From NCBI GenBank assembly GCA_032250585.1, contig JAVVFH010000245.1, positions 1 through 5,141 of the forward strand: DNA of 5,141 nt, in the 5' to 3' direction. Shown here piece by piece: positions 1-5,041 of this stretch; position 1 is the first letter of the stretch, and the number at the start of each line of letters is the position of its first letter. The stretch is from JAVVFH01 sp032250585 (GTDB taxonomy: Bacteria > Pseudomonadota > Gammaproteobacteria > Xanthomonadales > SZUA-36). Both the position numbers and the translations under genes were made by a program. The notes under the pieces are model-generated. The model worked only from the letters and a program-made list of their open reading frames with translations. It was not told where the DNA came from and made no database searches.

Positions 1-219
1 GTCCATGATCTGCGCCACCAGTTCGCAAGCGTGCTGGTCTCGGCTGGGCAATCGCTGGCGATCATTGGCGCGCTGCTGGGGCACACGCAGAGCAAGACGA
101 CAGAAAGATATGCTCATCTGTTCGACGAGCCGCTGAGAAAGGCCACAGACGCAGCCGGCGCCGTCCTGAGCGGCAAGCCTAGCGCAGAGGTTCACAACAT
201 CAAGGAGGCGCGCAAGTGA
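1..219 (+). CDS. int: Tyrosine recombinase / phage integrase, C-terminal fragment (5' end outside window)
   Basis: This is the last 72 residues of a site-specific tyrosine recombinase, the enzyme that integrates and excises a mobile element by recombining att sites. The frame is open from base 1. The fragment begins in the conserved box HDLRHQFAS, which carries the catalytic His2 and Arg5. It continues through LLGHTQ with the catalytic His28, then TERYAHL with Tyr37 as the expected nucleophile. After the tyrosine comes the usual short C-terminal tail. All the C-terminal catalytic residues are present, so nothing suggests decay in the visible part. The first catalytic arginine and the arm- and core-binding domains lie to the left of the window. 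The stop codon overlaps the next gene's GTG by 3 of 4 bases, so the two are probably co-translated. The family is clear; the subgroup and the att site cannot be read here. Confidence 0.95.
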   Translation, partial: VHDLRHQFASVLVSAGQSLAIIGALLGHTQSKTTERYAHLFDEPLRKATDAAGAVLSGKPSAEVHNIKEARK

Positions 220-749
220 AAACGCGCAACTATCGTCTATGGCGCGAACAAGGTATGCCGCGCGCAATGCATGATGCATGGCAATGGGTTTGCGCTGTTG
301 ATGCCTATGACTTCGACCACCGGCAACCGCTGGCCGATCTGGTGAAGTCTGAACCCGTTCCGGAGGAATTGCGCCCGATCATCGCTGAAATTGTCGCAGG
401 GAATAGACCACCAAACAAAAAGCGAGCCGCAAAGCTGAAAATTCCAGCCGATGAACGTATGAAGATTGCAGGGAGCATATCGGCTGTGCTCGGGCTGGTT
501 GACGCAGTCAAGTACGACATAGTTGACGAACGCTATCTCGGCAAAGGTGTAACCATGATCGGGCATCGTGATGGTCGAGACCCAGGCAGACCACGATTTG
601 AGCCGAATGATCCAGTTATCAGTGAACTGGAAACCGAAGCGCGCAAGATTATCGCTGGCTCGGCCGAACAGCTAGGCGTAAGCATCGAGACCATCGAAAA
701 CCTGTTGCGCGATCTGCGGGGCAAGATGGAGCGCTACCCCAACATCTAG
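216..749 (+). CDS. Conserved-looking hypothetical protein, 177 aa, coupled to the integrase
   Basis: I do not recognise this family with certainty. The GTG start at 216 overlaps the integrase stop (GTGA) and lies 7 nt after a strong AAGGAGG at 202-208, which argues strongly that it is a real gene. The protein is soluble, with no signal peptide or membrane segment. The middle (about residues 48-100) has predicted helices around a basic stretch, NKKRAAKLKIP, followed by a helical segment of small and hydrophobic residues. Residues about 147-170 (AEQLGVSIETIENLLRDLRGK) look like a helix-turn-helix or short DNA-binding helical pair. A charged, glycine/proline-rich linker sits at about 115-130. 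The bases here are visibly richer in A than in the packaging genes. Its position beside int suggests a role in control of integration or in element maintenance, but that is only context. Confidence 0.8.
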   Translation: MKTRNYRLWREQGMPRAMHDAWQWVCAVDAYDFDHRQPLADLVKSEPVPEELRPIIAEIVAGNRPPNKKRAAKLKIPADERMKIAGSISAVLGLVDAVKYDIVDERYLGKGVTMIGHRDGRDPGRPRFEPNDPVISELETEARKIIAGSAEQLGVSIETIENLLRDLRGKMERYPNI

Positions 750-753
750 AAAA

Positions 754-770
754 TACAAAGCCTCTTTGTA
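754..770. promoter_or_regulatory. Perfect 7-bp inverted repeat, candidate operator
   Basis: TACAAAG and CTTTGTA are exact reverse complements separated by CCT. The repeat starts 4 bp after the stop of the 177-aa gene and lies 82 bp upstream of the AlpA/Xis-like gene. No T-run follows, so it is not a normal intrinsic terminator. The size and symmetry fit a dimeric repressor or Xis/AlpA-type binding site. I see no convincing sigma-70 promoter around it, so the operator role is inference. Confidence 0.4.
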
Positions 771-810
771 CTACACGACCGAAAGTGACGTAGACAAACC
801 CGCCCCGTAG

Positions 811-849
811 ATTGGCAGCCATCGTCATTAACGACTGATGGAGGCCAAT
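811..849 (+). promoter_or_regulatory. Hairpin covering the ribosome-binding site of the AlpA/Xis-like gene
   Basis: The left arm ATTGGC (811-816), CCATC (819-823) and GTC (824-826) pairs with GAC (833-835), GATGG (837-841) and GCCAAT (844-849). That makes 14 base pairs with one 2x2 internal loop, one bulged T at 836, and a loop ATTAAC. The Shine-Dalgarno GGAGG at 840-844 is within the right arm, and the ATG follows at 852. As RNA this could restrict translation of the downstream gene; as DNA it could be an autoregulatory operator for that protein. The structure is visible; the function is inferred. Confidence 0.5.
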
Positions 850-851
850 CA

Positions 852-1049
852 ATGCAACGCTTGAATGAAGACCTGTTGACCGCCGATCAGGTAGCGCAGG
901 AACTTGACACCACCCGCCGTACCGTAGACCGCTGGCATTCTCGCCGGATCGGTCCACCCCGAATCAAAATCGGCCGCAAAGTCTACTACCGACGCGACGC
1001 TGTACGCGAATGGTTGCTGCGACTTGAGCAGCGCGGGGAGGCGGCGTGA
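852..1049 (+). CDS. AlpA/excisionase-type helix-turn-helix DNA-binding protein, 65 aa
   Basis: This is a small MerR-like winged-helix protein of the HTH_17 / AlpA / excisionase type. The helix-turn-helix spans about residues 9-36 (LTADQVAQELDTTRRTVDRW), with the usual basic turn RRIGPP. A beta-wing and last helix follow at about 37-57 (RIKIGRKVYYRRDAVREWL). The family's typical length is 60-90 residues, so it is complete. ATG 852 has GGAGG 7 nt upstream, inside a hairpin. Such proteins bend att DNA as recombination directionality factors or activate int and rep transcription in satellites and P4-like elements. It heads a three-gene cassette with the zinc-ribbon and rep genes, which fits a switch protein that starts excision and replication. 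Whether it is Xis, AlpA activator, or both cannot be told from the sequence. Confidence 0.88.
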   Translation: MQRLNEDLLTADQVAQELDTTRRTVDRWHSRRIGPPRIKIGRKVYYRRDAVREWLLRLEQRGEAA

Positions 1050-1280
1050 ATGGCTATCCCAAATAGACGAAGCCCCGCCGGGCAGAGGCAGGGCTTCGAT
1101 ACCTTACAGGGCGGCACTGGATCAGCACCTAGCAGAAAGTATACCACCCCGCACCACTGCCCGACCTGTCACGAAGCCGTCACCCGCCCCGGACTGTGCC
1201 GGACTTGCGCCCAATGGGCCGACGCCATCGCCGGCATTGAACGGACCCGCGACGCATTGCGGAGGATACGCCGTGGATGA
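1050..1280 (+). CDS. Small four-cysteine zinc-ribbon protein, 76 aa, unknown role
   Basis: The ATG at 1050 directly follows the preceding stop (TGAATG), and GGGGAGG at 1035-1041 lies 8 nt upstream, giving good support for the start. The protein has a basic, glycine-rich N-terminal half of about 35 residues with no recognisable fold. A zinc-ribbon-like knuckle pair follows: Cys37-x2-Cys40, nine residues, then Cys50-x2-Cys53. The C-terminal helix (about 55-76) is rich in Arg. This looks like a small nucleic-acid or protein-binding module. Its location between an AlpA/Xis-like gene and rep suggests a part in replication, for example loading or origin recognition, but no sequence feature proves it. 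Its last 8 bases overlap the rep start. Metal binding is a strong inference from the spacing; function is unknown. Confidence 0.75.
   Translation: MAIPNRRSPAGQRQGFDTLQGGTGSAPSRKYTTPHHCPTCHEAVTRPGLCRTCAQWADAIAGIERTRDALRRIRRG
1068..1098 (+). repeat. 8-bp inverted repeat inside the start of the zinc-ribbon gene
   Basis: CGAAGCCC (1068-1075) and GGGCTTCG (1091-1098) are exact reverse complements around a 15-nt loop. The stem would lie about 18 nt into the zinc-ribbon coding sequence. It resembles the stem of a GC-rich terminator but has no T-run, so it may be an attenuating mRNA structure or chance in GC-rich DNA. Confidence 0.35.
1261..1266 (+). promoter_or_regulatory. Shine-Dalgarno that fixes the rep start at GTG 1273
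   Basis: GGAGGA lies 6 nt before GTG 1273. The rep frame is open upstream to a TTG at 1024, but that codon has no comparable ribosome site. The intervening 83 codons overlap the zinc-ribbon gene and translate to low-complexity Pro/Ala/Arg sequence, so the GTG is the better start. Confidence 0.75.
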
Positions 1281-2367
1281 CCTTCAGCGAATGCGCGAGG
1301 CAGACGACGCCAGCGCCGCCGAAGAAGAGGCGCAGATTCGGCAGGCCCAGCGCGAACACGAGCGCCGGTTCAGGCTGGTCACTGCCGGGGAACTCAAGAT
1401 CAAGCCCGCTGCGTGGCTGGTTCGCGATTATCTCGAAAAGAATTCACTGGCCGCGTACTTCGGCCCGCCCGAGGCATGGAAATCGCTCTACCTTCAGGAC
1501 ATGGCCTGCTGTGTCGCGCATGGCGTGGAGTTTCACGGCCACGAGGTCGAGCAAGGCAACGTCGTTTACCTCTGCGGGGAAGGCTTCGGCGGGCTCGCCA
1601 AGCGGTTCCGGGCATGGTGCATCCGGCACGATCAAGACCCGGAACAGAATCCCGTGCTGATCTCAACGCAGCCCGCCGCCCTGACCGATCCCGTCAACCT
1701 TGCATCGGTATCCGGGGTTATTGCCAAGGCTGAACCCGACTTGATTGTCATCGACACCCTGGCCCGCAATTTTGGCGGGGCCGATGAGAACTCAACATCA
1801 GATATGGGCTCGTTTATTCAGGCTTGCGATGCACTACGCATCGAAAACGATTGCGCCGTCGCCCTTGTCCACCACAGCGGCCACATGGACAAGAACAGGG
1901 GCCGGGGAAACTCGGCGCTGAAAGGTGCGCTCGATTGGGAATACCGATTTAGCCGAATCGACGATGTTGTCGAGGTCGAATGCACGAAGTCGAAAGACCA
2001 CGACCGCCCGACCGAACAGGCGTTCAGGCTGGAAGTTGTCGAGGTCGATACAGACGATGCAGGCTTGCCCGTTACGTCGGTGACGCTCGCGTCGACGGAC
2101 AGGCCCAAGCCGCCACCATCCAGCCCGTCCGGCAAATGGCAATTGAAGGCGCTGGCCGTGCTGGGGCAAATGACCGATGAGCATCGCGACAACCTGAAGG
2201 ACTCAGGGCACAGCCCGGAACAGGCCCGCGTGAAATTGGCCGACTGGCGGGAACGCTGTATCGACCGGGAAAAGATACCTCGCAATCGGTGGTACGAGGC
2301 CAAGCGCACCCTTGCCGAATCGAAACAGATATGCGTCGAAGGGTACTTCGTGGAACTGGCCGGATGA
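1273..2367 (+). CDS. RepA-like hexameric helicase / AAA_25-family ATPase, replication protein, 364 aa
   Basis: This is a RecA-fold ATPase of the RepA (RSF1010-type) / AAA_25 group, which unwinds DNA at plasmid, phage or satellite origins. From GTG 1273 the order is: charged Glu/Arg-rich coiled stretch (about 8-32), P-loop GPPEAWKS (64-71), a CGEGFGG segment (101-107), Walker B LIVID (157-161) followed by TLARNFGG, the family's DENSTSDMG block (171-179), a sensor-like LVHHSGH (198-204), and RGNSALKGALD (211-221). The last 80 residues (about 285-364) look like a small winged-helix domain. Length fits the family. The P-loop is odd: Trp69 stands where the glycine before Lys70 is normal. No primase motif is visible, so priming would be by the host or a gene outside. 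It overlaps the zinc-ribbon gene by 8 bp and is followed at once by an iteron-like array, supporting an initiator/helicase role. Confidence 0.88.
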   Translation: MDDLQRMREADDASAAEEEAQIRQAQREHERRFRLVTAGELKIKPAAWLVRDYLEKNSLAAYFGPPEAWKSLYLQDMACCVAHGVEFHGHEVEQGNVVYLCGEGFGGLAKRFRAWCIRHDQDPEQNPVLISTQPAALTDPVNLASVSGVIAKAEPDLIVIDTLARNFGGADENSTSDMGSFIQACDALRIENDCAVALVHHSGHMDKNRGRGNSALKGALDWEYRFSRIDDVVEVECTKSKDHDRPTEQAFRLEVVEVDTDDAGLPVTSVTLASTDRPKPPPSSPSGKWQLKALAVLGQMTDEHRDNLKDSGHSPEQARVKLADWRERCIDREKIPRNRWYEAKRTLAESKQICVEGYFVELAG

Positions 2368-2431
2368 GGTGTCCGGTTGTCCGGTTTGTCCGGTGTCCTA
2401 AGACACACCGGACGGAACCGGACAGGACACC
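2368..2431 (+). repeat. 64-nt nested inverted repeat built from GTCCGG/CCGGAC, left half of candidate origin
   Basis: Starting at the base after the rep stop, four segments pair in order: 2368-2374 with 2425-2431 (GGTGTCC/GGACACC), 2378-2384 with 2418-2424 (TGTCCGG/CCGGACA), 2388-2392 with 2409-2413, and 2393-2397 with 2402-2406, with loop CTAA at 2398-2401. GTCCGG occurs three times on the left (2371, 2379, 2388) and CCGGAC twice on the right (2408, 2418). No T-run follows, so it is not a standard terminator. It could extrude as a cruciform or hairpin at an origin. Confidence 0.7.
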
Positions 2432-2490
2432 AAGGGCAAAACCGGACGGAACCGGACTAGAACCGGACAGAAAACCGGACAAAAGCGGAC
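2408..2490 (+). repeat. Iteron-like array of CCGGAC repeats, candidate replication origin
   Basis: CCGGAC begins at 2408, 2418, 2442, 2452, 2463 and 2475, with a variant GCGGAC at 2485. Apart from one gap of 24 the spacing is 10-12 bp, close to one helical turn, so the copies lie on one face of the DNA. The consensus is about RAACCGGACNGA. A 17-bp block is repeated exactly at 2407-2423 and 2441-2457. The array lies directly behind rep and ends just before the next gene's ribosome site. Iterons beside their rep gene are the classic origin layout; binding by this Rep, or by the zinc-ribbon protein, is inference. Confidence 0.65.
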
Positions 2491-2500
2491 AGGGTGAAAA

Positions 2501-2716
2501 ATGGACGGACTGAAAGAAACACAACGTTATGCAGACCTGAGCGGATGGAAGCCGGACAACCTGGCCGGGTATCGCGTCGGGGACTTGGTGCGGATTGAAT
2601 CTCTCGGGCAGTGCCGGGTAACAGCACTTCACCCCCCTGCACTGGTGGAGGTCCAGACCGCCGGAGGTGGTACTTGTCGGGTTGGTTGGAGGACGTTGAG
2701 GCGGGTTTGTGAGTAG
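2501..2716 (+). CDS. Small beta-rich hypothetical protein, 71 aa
   Basis: ATG 2501 follows AGGG at 2491-2494 with 6-nt spacing, a moderate ribosome site at the right edge of the iteron array. After a polar N-terminus, residues about 24-69 alternate like a small beta-barrel: YRVGDLVRIE, then CRVTAL, VEVQTAGGGTCRV and LRRV. The GD-V turn and the length resemble SH3/KOW-like folds, but I cannot name a family. Two cysteines (Cys38, Cys59) and a terminal Cys70 do not form a zinc motif. There is no membrane segment. It is co-directional with rep and probably belongs to the replication cassette. It could be a small DNA-binding accessory protein. The coding call rests on start signal, protein-like composition and lack of a competing frame. 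Confidence 0.65.
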   Translation: MDGLKETQRYADLSGWKPDNLAGYRVGDLVRIESLGQCRVTALHPPALVEVQTAGGGTCRVGWRTLRRVCE

Positions 2717-2754
2717 GCGCAAATCTGCACCCTTGCCCGACCTTTTTTGTCCTG

Positions 2755-2786
2755 TGTATTTGTACAGCCTTCTGATATATAATCAG
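2755..2786 (+). promoter_or_regulatory. Candidate promoter for the packaging genes with overlapping operator
   Basis: TATAAT at 2778-2783 is a perfect sigma-70 -10 hexamer. The hexamer 17 bp upstream (2755-2760, TGTATT) is a poor -35 match, which suggests dependence on an activator. CTGAT (2772-2776) and ATCAG (2782-2786) form an exact inverted repeat with a 5-nt spacer that covers the -10, so a protein bound there would block or control RNA polymerase. The TerS-like ATG lies about 95 bp downstream. Confidence 0.45.
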
Positions 2787-2843
2787 CGGGCCGACATATT
2801 GAAAGCACTGGCGTTAAAGGCTTTCATCCTCATCGAGGTAATT

Positions 2844-2862
2844 TTGTCAGCGCATTGTCAGC
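2844..2862 (+). repeat. TTGTCAGC direct repeat upstream of the TerS-like gene
   Basis: Two exact 8-bp copies begin at 2844 and 2855, an 11-bp period, just before the weak GGAAA ribosome site (2865-2869) of the TerS-like gene. Terminase small subunits often bind short repeats next to their own gene (cosB or pac sites), so this is a candidate packaging site. Two copies are few, and chance is possible. Confidence 0.35.
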
Positions 2863-2877
2863 ACGGAAACCGAAATC

Positions 2878-3291
2878 ATGCCCGATAGTCACTCAACACC
2901 CGCCGCCGTTTCGCCGACGAATCGCAGCGCCGTCACGAATGGCAAGACGCTATTCATGGAAAAGATCGACGGCCGTTCACCTTGGGCGCGTCGATTCCGC
3001 GATTTGATCGGCCTGCATATCTCCGACTTAGGCGGCCCGGACAACGTGAGCGAATCCGAGCGGCAAATCGTTCGACGTTGCGCAACGCTGGAAGTCGAGC
3101 TAGAGCGATTGGAGGGAATGTTTGCCCAAGCTGGCGAAGCGGACCCGGCAACACTTGACCTGTACCAGCGAACGGCCAACAGTCTGCGCAGGTTATTGGA
3201 GGCCAACGGACTACAGCGCCGGGCCGTCGATACGACGCCAACGCTTCAACAGTATTGCGAGCAGAACTACGGGGCCGCCAATGGGAGCTAA
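2878..3291 (+). CDS. Probable terminase small subunit (TerS-like), 137 aa
   Basis: The call rests on position and general character: an all-helical, charged, 137-residue protein two genes before TerL. Residues 1-25 are a Ser/Thr/Pro-rich flexible leader. About 30-52 hold RSPWARRFRDLIGLHISDLGG, and about 59-85 form a long amphipathic helix (SERQIVRRCATLEVELERLEG) of the coiled-coil kind seen in TerS oligomerisation regions. About 91-112 are a second helical stretch, ending in the TPTLQQY tail. TerS rings recognise the packaging site and hand DNA to TerL. ATG 2878 has a weak GGAAA 8 nt upstream; an internal Met27 at 2956 has no better site. I see no clear helix-turn-helix. The 3' end overlaps the nuclease start by 11 bp. 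It could instead be a different packaging accessory protein. Confidence 0.6.
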   Translation: MPDSHSTPAAVSPTNRSAVTNGKTLFMEKIDGRSPWARRFRDLIGLHISDLGGPDNVSESERQIVRRCATLEVELERLEGMFAQAGEADPATLDLYQRTANSLRRLLEANGLQRRAVDTTPTLQQYCEQNYGAANGS

Positions 3292-3607
3292 ATCCAGGCG
3301 CAAGGGCAAGGGCGGGGAACTGGAGCTTGCTCACTACCTGACCGACCACGGCCACCCGGCCCGGCGTGGACGCCAGTATAAGGGCGCTCCCGACGCACCC
3401 GACGTGATAGCGCCGAGTATCCCTTTCCACATCGAATGCAAGCGGGTCGAGCGATTCAACGCATACGCCGCACTGGAACAAGCCGAAGCCGACGCAGACG
3501 GCCCGGCGATGGTGGCACACCGTCGCAACGGGAAACCCTGGCTTGCCGTGATTCGGCTGGATAGCCTGCTGGCGATTCTGGACTACATAGAGGCTACAAA
3601 GCCATGA
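3281..3607 (+). CDS. PD-(D/E)XK endonuclease (Holliday-resolvase-like / packaging nuclease), 108 aa
   Basis: This is a small nuclease of the PD-(D/E)XK fold, close in look to archaeal Hjc-type resolvases and small phage nucleases. The core is Glu13 in GGELELA, Pro40-Asp41 in DAPDVI, and Glu52-Cys53-Lys54 in HIECKR, so all the metal-binding and catalytic residues are visible. A basic N-terminus (KSRRKGKGG) would contact DNA, and a strand-helix part follows (AMVAHRR, WLAVIRLDSLLAIL). The frame is open upstream to ATG 3122, but that extension overlaps the TerS-like gene and is not protein-like, so ATG 3281 is chosen. Its ribosome site is weak (GGGG at 3271-3274) and translation is likely coupled to the upstream gene. 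It sits where many phages carry an HNH packaging nuclease, so it may aid cos cleavage or remove branches during packaging. Confidence 0.83.
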   Translation: MGAKSRRKGKGGELELAHYLTDHGHPARRGRQYKGAPDAPDVIAPSIPFHIECKRVERFNAYAALEQAEADADGPAMVAHRRNGKPWLAVIRLDSLLAILDYIEATKP

Positions 3608-5031
3608 GCGCAACCGCAGAACAGCTACAGACCGGCCCGACCGTCATCGACGCATGCCATGACCCTGCCATGTTCGGAGCGCTGTTCGAGGACGGCGAAT
3701 CATGGCGGCCGTGGTTCGCGTTTTTGCGCGCCTTTTACGGTCTCGAATTGGACGATACCGACCTTGCGCTATTCCGCAAACATACCGGAAGGCAGCGGCC
3801 GGCACCCGGCGGCTATCGCGAGGCTTGCGTTATCACCGGCCGGCAGTCTGGCAAGACCCGCATTGCTTCGACCGTCGCTGCGTATGAGGTCGCTCAAGCC
3901 GTCCTGAGCAGTCAGCGTGGCGTTTACGTGCCACTGGTGGCCCAAGACCTACGCGGGGCACAGCGCGCGCTCTACGGCTATCTGCGGGAGGCTATCGAGC
4001 GCAGCCCCGCACTATCTCCCGAGGTCACCCGGCAGACCACCACCGAGATCGAATTATCAGGCGTCACGGCCGGCGTGTATCCGTGCAGGCCGGCCGCTGT
4101 TCGAGGTATCCGCGCGGCTTGTGCCGTAGTCGATGAGCTTGGTTTCTTCGTCGCCACCGATGGCCGCCCGACCGATGCCGAAATGCTGCATTCAATCCGG
4201 CCGGCACTGGCAACGACAAACGGCCGGTTGCTGATTCTTTCAAGTCCGTACGGTCAAGCCGGGGCCTTGTACGAATTGCACCGGAAGCACTACGGCCAAG
4301 ATTCGAGCACCTTGGTCTGGCAGGCCACAGCCCCGGAAATGAATCCGGGTCTACCGGCCGACTACCTGGAGCGCATGCGGGAATCGGACCCGGAGGCATA
4401 CCGTTCCGAAGTGTTGGGAGAGTTTCGCGCCGGGATCAGCACCTTTATCGATCCCGATGCTCTGGCCGAAGTCGTCGAAACCGGCGTACGGGAGCACCCG
4501 CCGCAGGATGGAATCACGTATCACGCCTACATCGACGCGGCCAGCGGTTCAGGCAAGGATTCATTCGCGGCCGGGATCGCGCACAAGGACGGCGAGCACG
4601 TGGTCCTGGATGTTATCCGACGCTGGCAACCGCCGTTCAATCCTTCCGGAGTTATCGCTGAGGCTTGCGACTTGCTCAAGCGGTATCGGATCAGCGAGGC
4701 GCAAGGCGACAAGTATGCGCCGGGATTCGTCAACGAAGGATTCCGAAAACATAACGTCAGCTACAAGCCGAGCCCGCGCACCACGTCCGAGGTCTATCTC
4801 GAACTGCTGCCGCTGGTCAACGCTGGCTCGGTTTCGATTCTTGACGAACCGCGATTGCTTCGCGAGCTTCGAGGATTGGAGCGCAGGCGCGGCACAGCAG
4901 GCCGCGACAAGGTCGATCACCGGCGCGGCGAGCACGACGATTCCGCAGTCGCTTGTGCTGGTGCGCTGGTGTCGGTTGCAACCTTCAAGCCCCGGCCCAA
5001 GAGCCGGACCGTCTATCTCAAATACTTATGA
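3604..5031 (+). CDS. terL: Terminase large subunit (TerL), packaging ATPase and nuclease, 475 aa
   Basis: This is the motor that pumps DNA into the procapsid and cuts the concatemer. The N-terminal ATPase domain has Walker A GRQSGKT (79-85), Walker B AVVDE (174-178) with catalytic Glu178, and the coupling motif LSSPYG (212-217). A linker around 260-280 carries the LGEFRAG block common in TerL. The RNase H-like nuclease domain starts at about 305, with Asp311 in YIDAASG, Asp369 in EAQGDKYAPG, and the acidic pair Asp445-Asp446 in RRGEHDDSAVA as likely metal ligands. All key residues are present and the length is normal, so it looks functional. ATG 3604 overlaps the nuclease stop (ATGA) with GAGG at 3590-3593, about 10 nt away. 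Portal and capsid genes would be expected downstream. Confidence 0.95.
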   Translation: MSATAEQLQTGPTVIDACHDPAMFGALFEDGESWRPWFAFLRAFYGLELDDTDLALFRKHTGRQRPAPGGYREACVITGRQSGKTRIASTVAAYEVAQAVLSSQRGVYVPLVAQDLRGAQRALYGYLREAIERSPALSPEVTRQTTTEIELSGVTAGVYPCRPAAVRGIRAACAVVDELGFFVATDGRPTDAEMLHSIRPALATTNGRLLILSSPYGQAGALYELHRKHYGQDSSTLVWQATAPEMNPGLPADYLERMRESDPEAYRSEVLGEFRAGISTFIDPDALAEVVETGVREHPPQDGITYHAYIDAASGSGKDSFAAGIAHKDGEHVVLDVIRRWQPPFNPSGVIAEACDLLKRYRISEAQGDKYAPGFVNEGFRKHNVSYKPSPRTTSEVYLELLPLVNAGSVSILDEPRLLRELRGLERRRGTAGRDKVDHRRGEHDDSAVACAGALVSVATFKPRPKSRTVYLKYL

Positions 5032-5041
5032 GGTCACCACC

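Larger units (their letters stand above)
2717..2877 (+). other. Non-coding segment between replication and packaging modules
   Basis: These 161 bp hold no supportable gene. They are AT-richer than the surroundings and contain a T6 run (2743-2748), a TATAAT overlapped by a palindrome (2772-2786), an inverted repeat TGAAAGC/GCTTTCA (2800-2806 and 2820-2826), and a pair of TTGTCAGC direct repeats (2844-2851 and 2855-2862). The mix suits a promoter for the packaging genes and possibly the terminase recognition site. Confidence 0.6.

Noticed and set aside
1189..1204. Two CCGGAC copies 10 bp apart within the zinc-ribbon gene
   Set aside because: They fall in the codons of the conserved second Cys pair, and the hexamer is also found singly elsewhere in this GC-rich window (for example 2552), so chance and coding constraint explain them.
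1024..1272. N-terminal extension of the rep frame to TTG 1024 (447 aa in total)
   Set aside because: There is no good ribosome site for the TTG, the extra 83 residues are low-complexity, and they overlap the zinc-ribbon gene; GTG 1273 has GGAGGA at ideal distance.
1277..1660. Open frame of 127 codons starting with an ATGA overlap at 1277
   Set aside because: It lies wholly inside the rep gene in another frame, gives an Arg/Ser/Pro-rich shadow-type product, and the rep frame has clear family motifs.
1818..2408. Long minus-strand open frame of 196 codons opposite rep, and another opposite 2072-2722
   Set aside because: Both are Ser/Arg/Pro-rich, carry no motif, and cross the repeat array and real genes; they are typical antisense shadows in GC-rich DNA.
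2701..2748. Possible terminator: stem 2701-2711 with 2718-2728, then a T6 run at 2743
   Set aside because: The stem has three G-T pairs and the T-run starts 14 nt after it, so it is not a standard intrinsic terminator.
3122..3280. Upstream extension of the nuclease frame to ATG 3122
   Set aside because: It overlaps the TerS-like gene over its whole length, and the nuclease fold begins just after ATG 3281.
2954..3613. Minus-strand open frame of 219 codons opposite the TerS-like and nuclease genes
   Set aside because: The + strand carries recognisable nuclease motifs and coupled starts; the antisense product has no recognisable domain.
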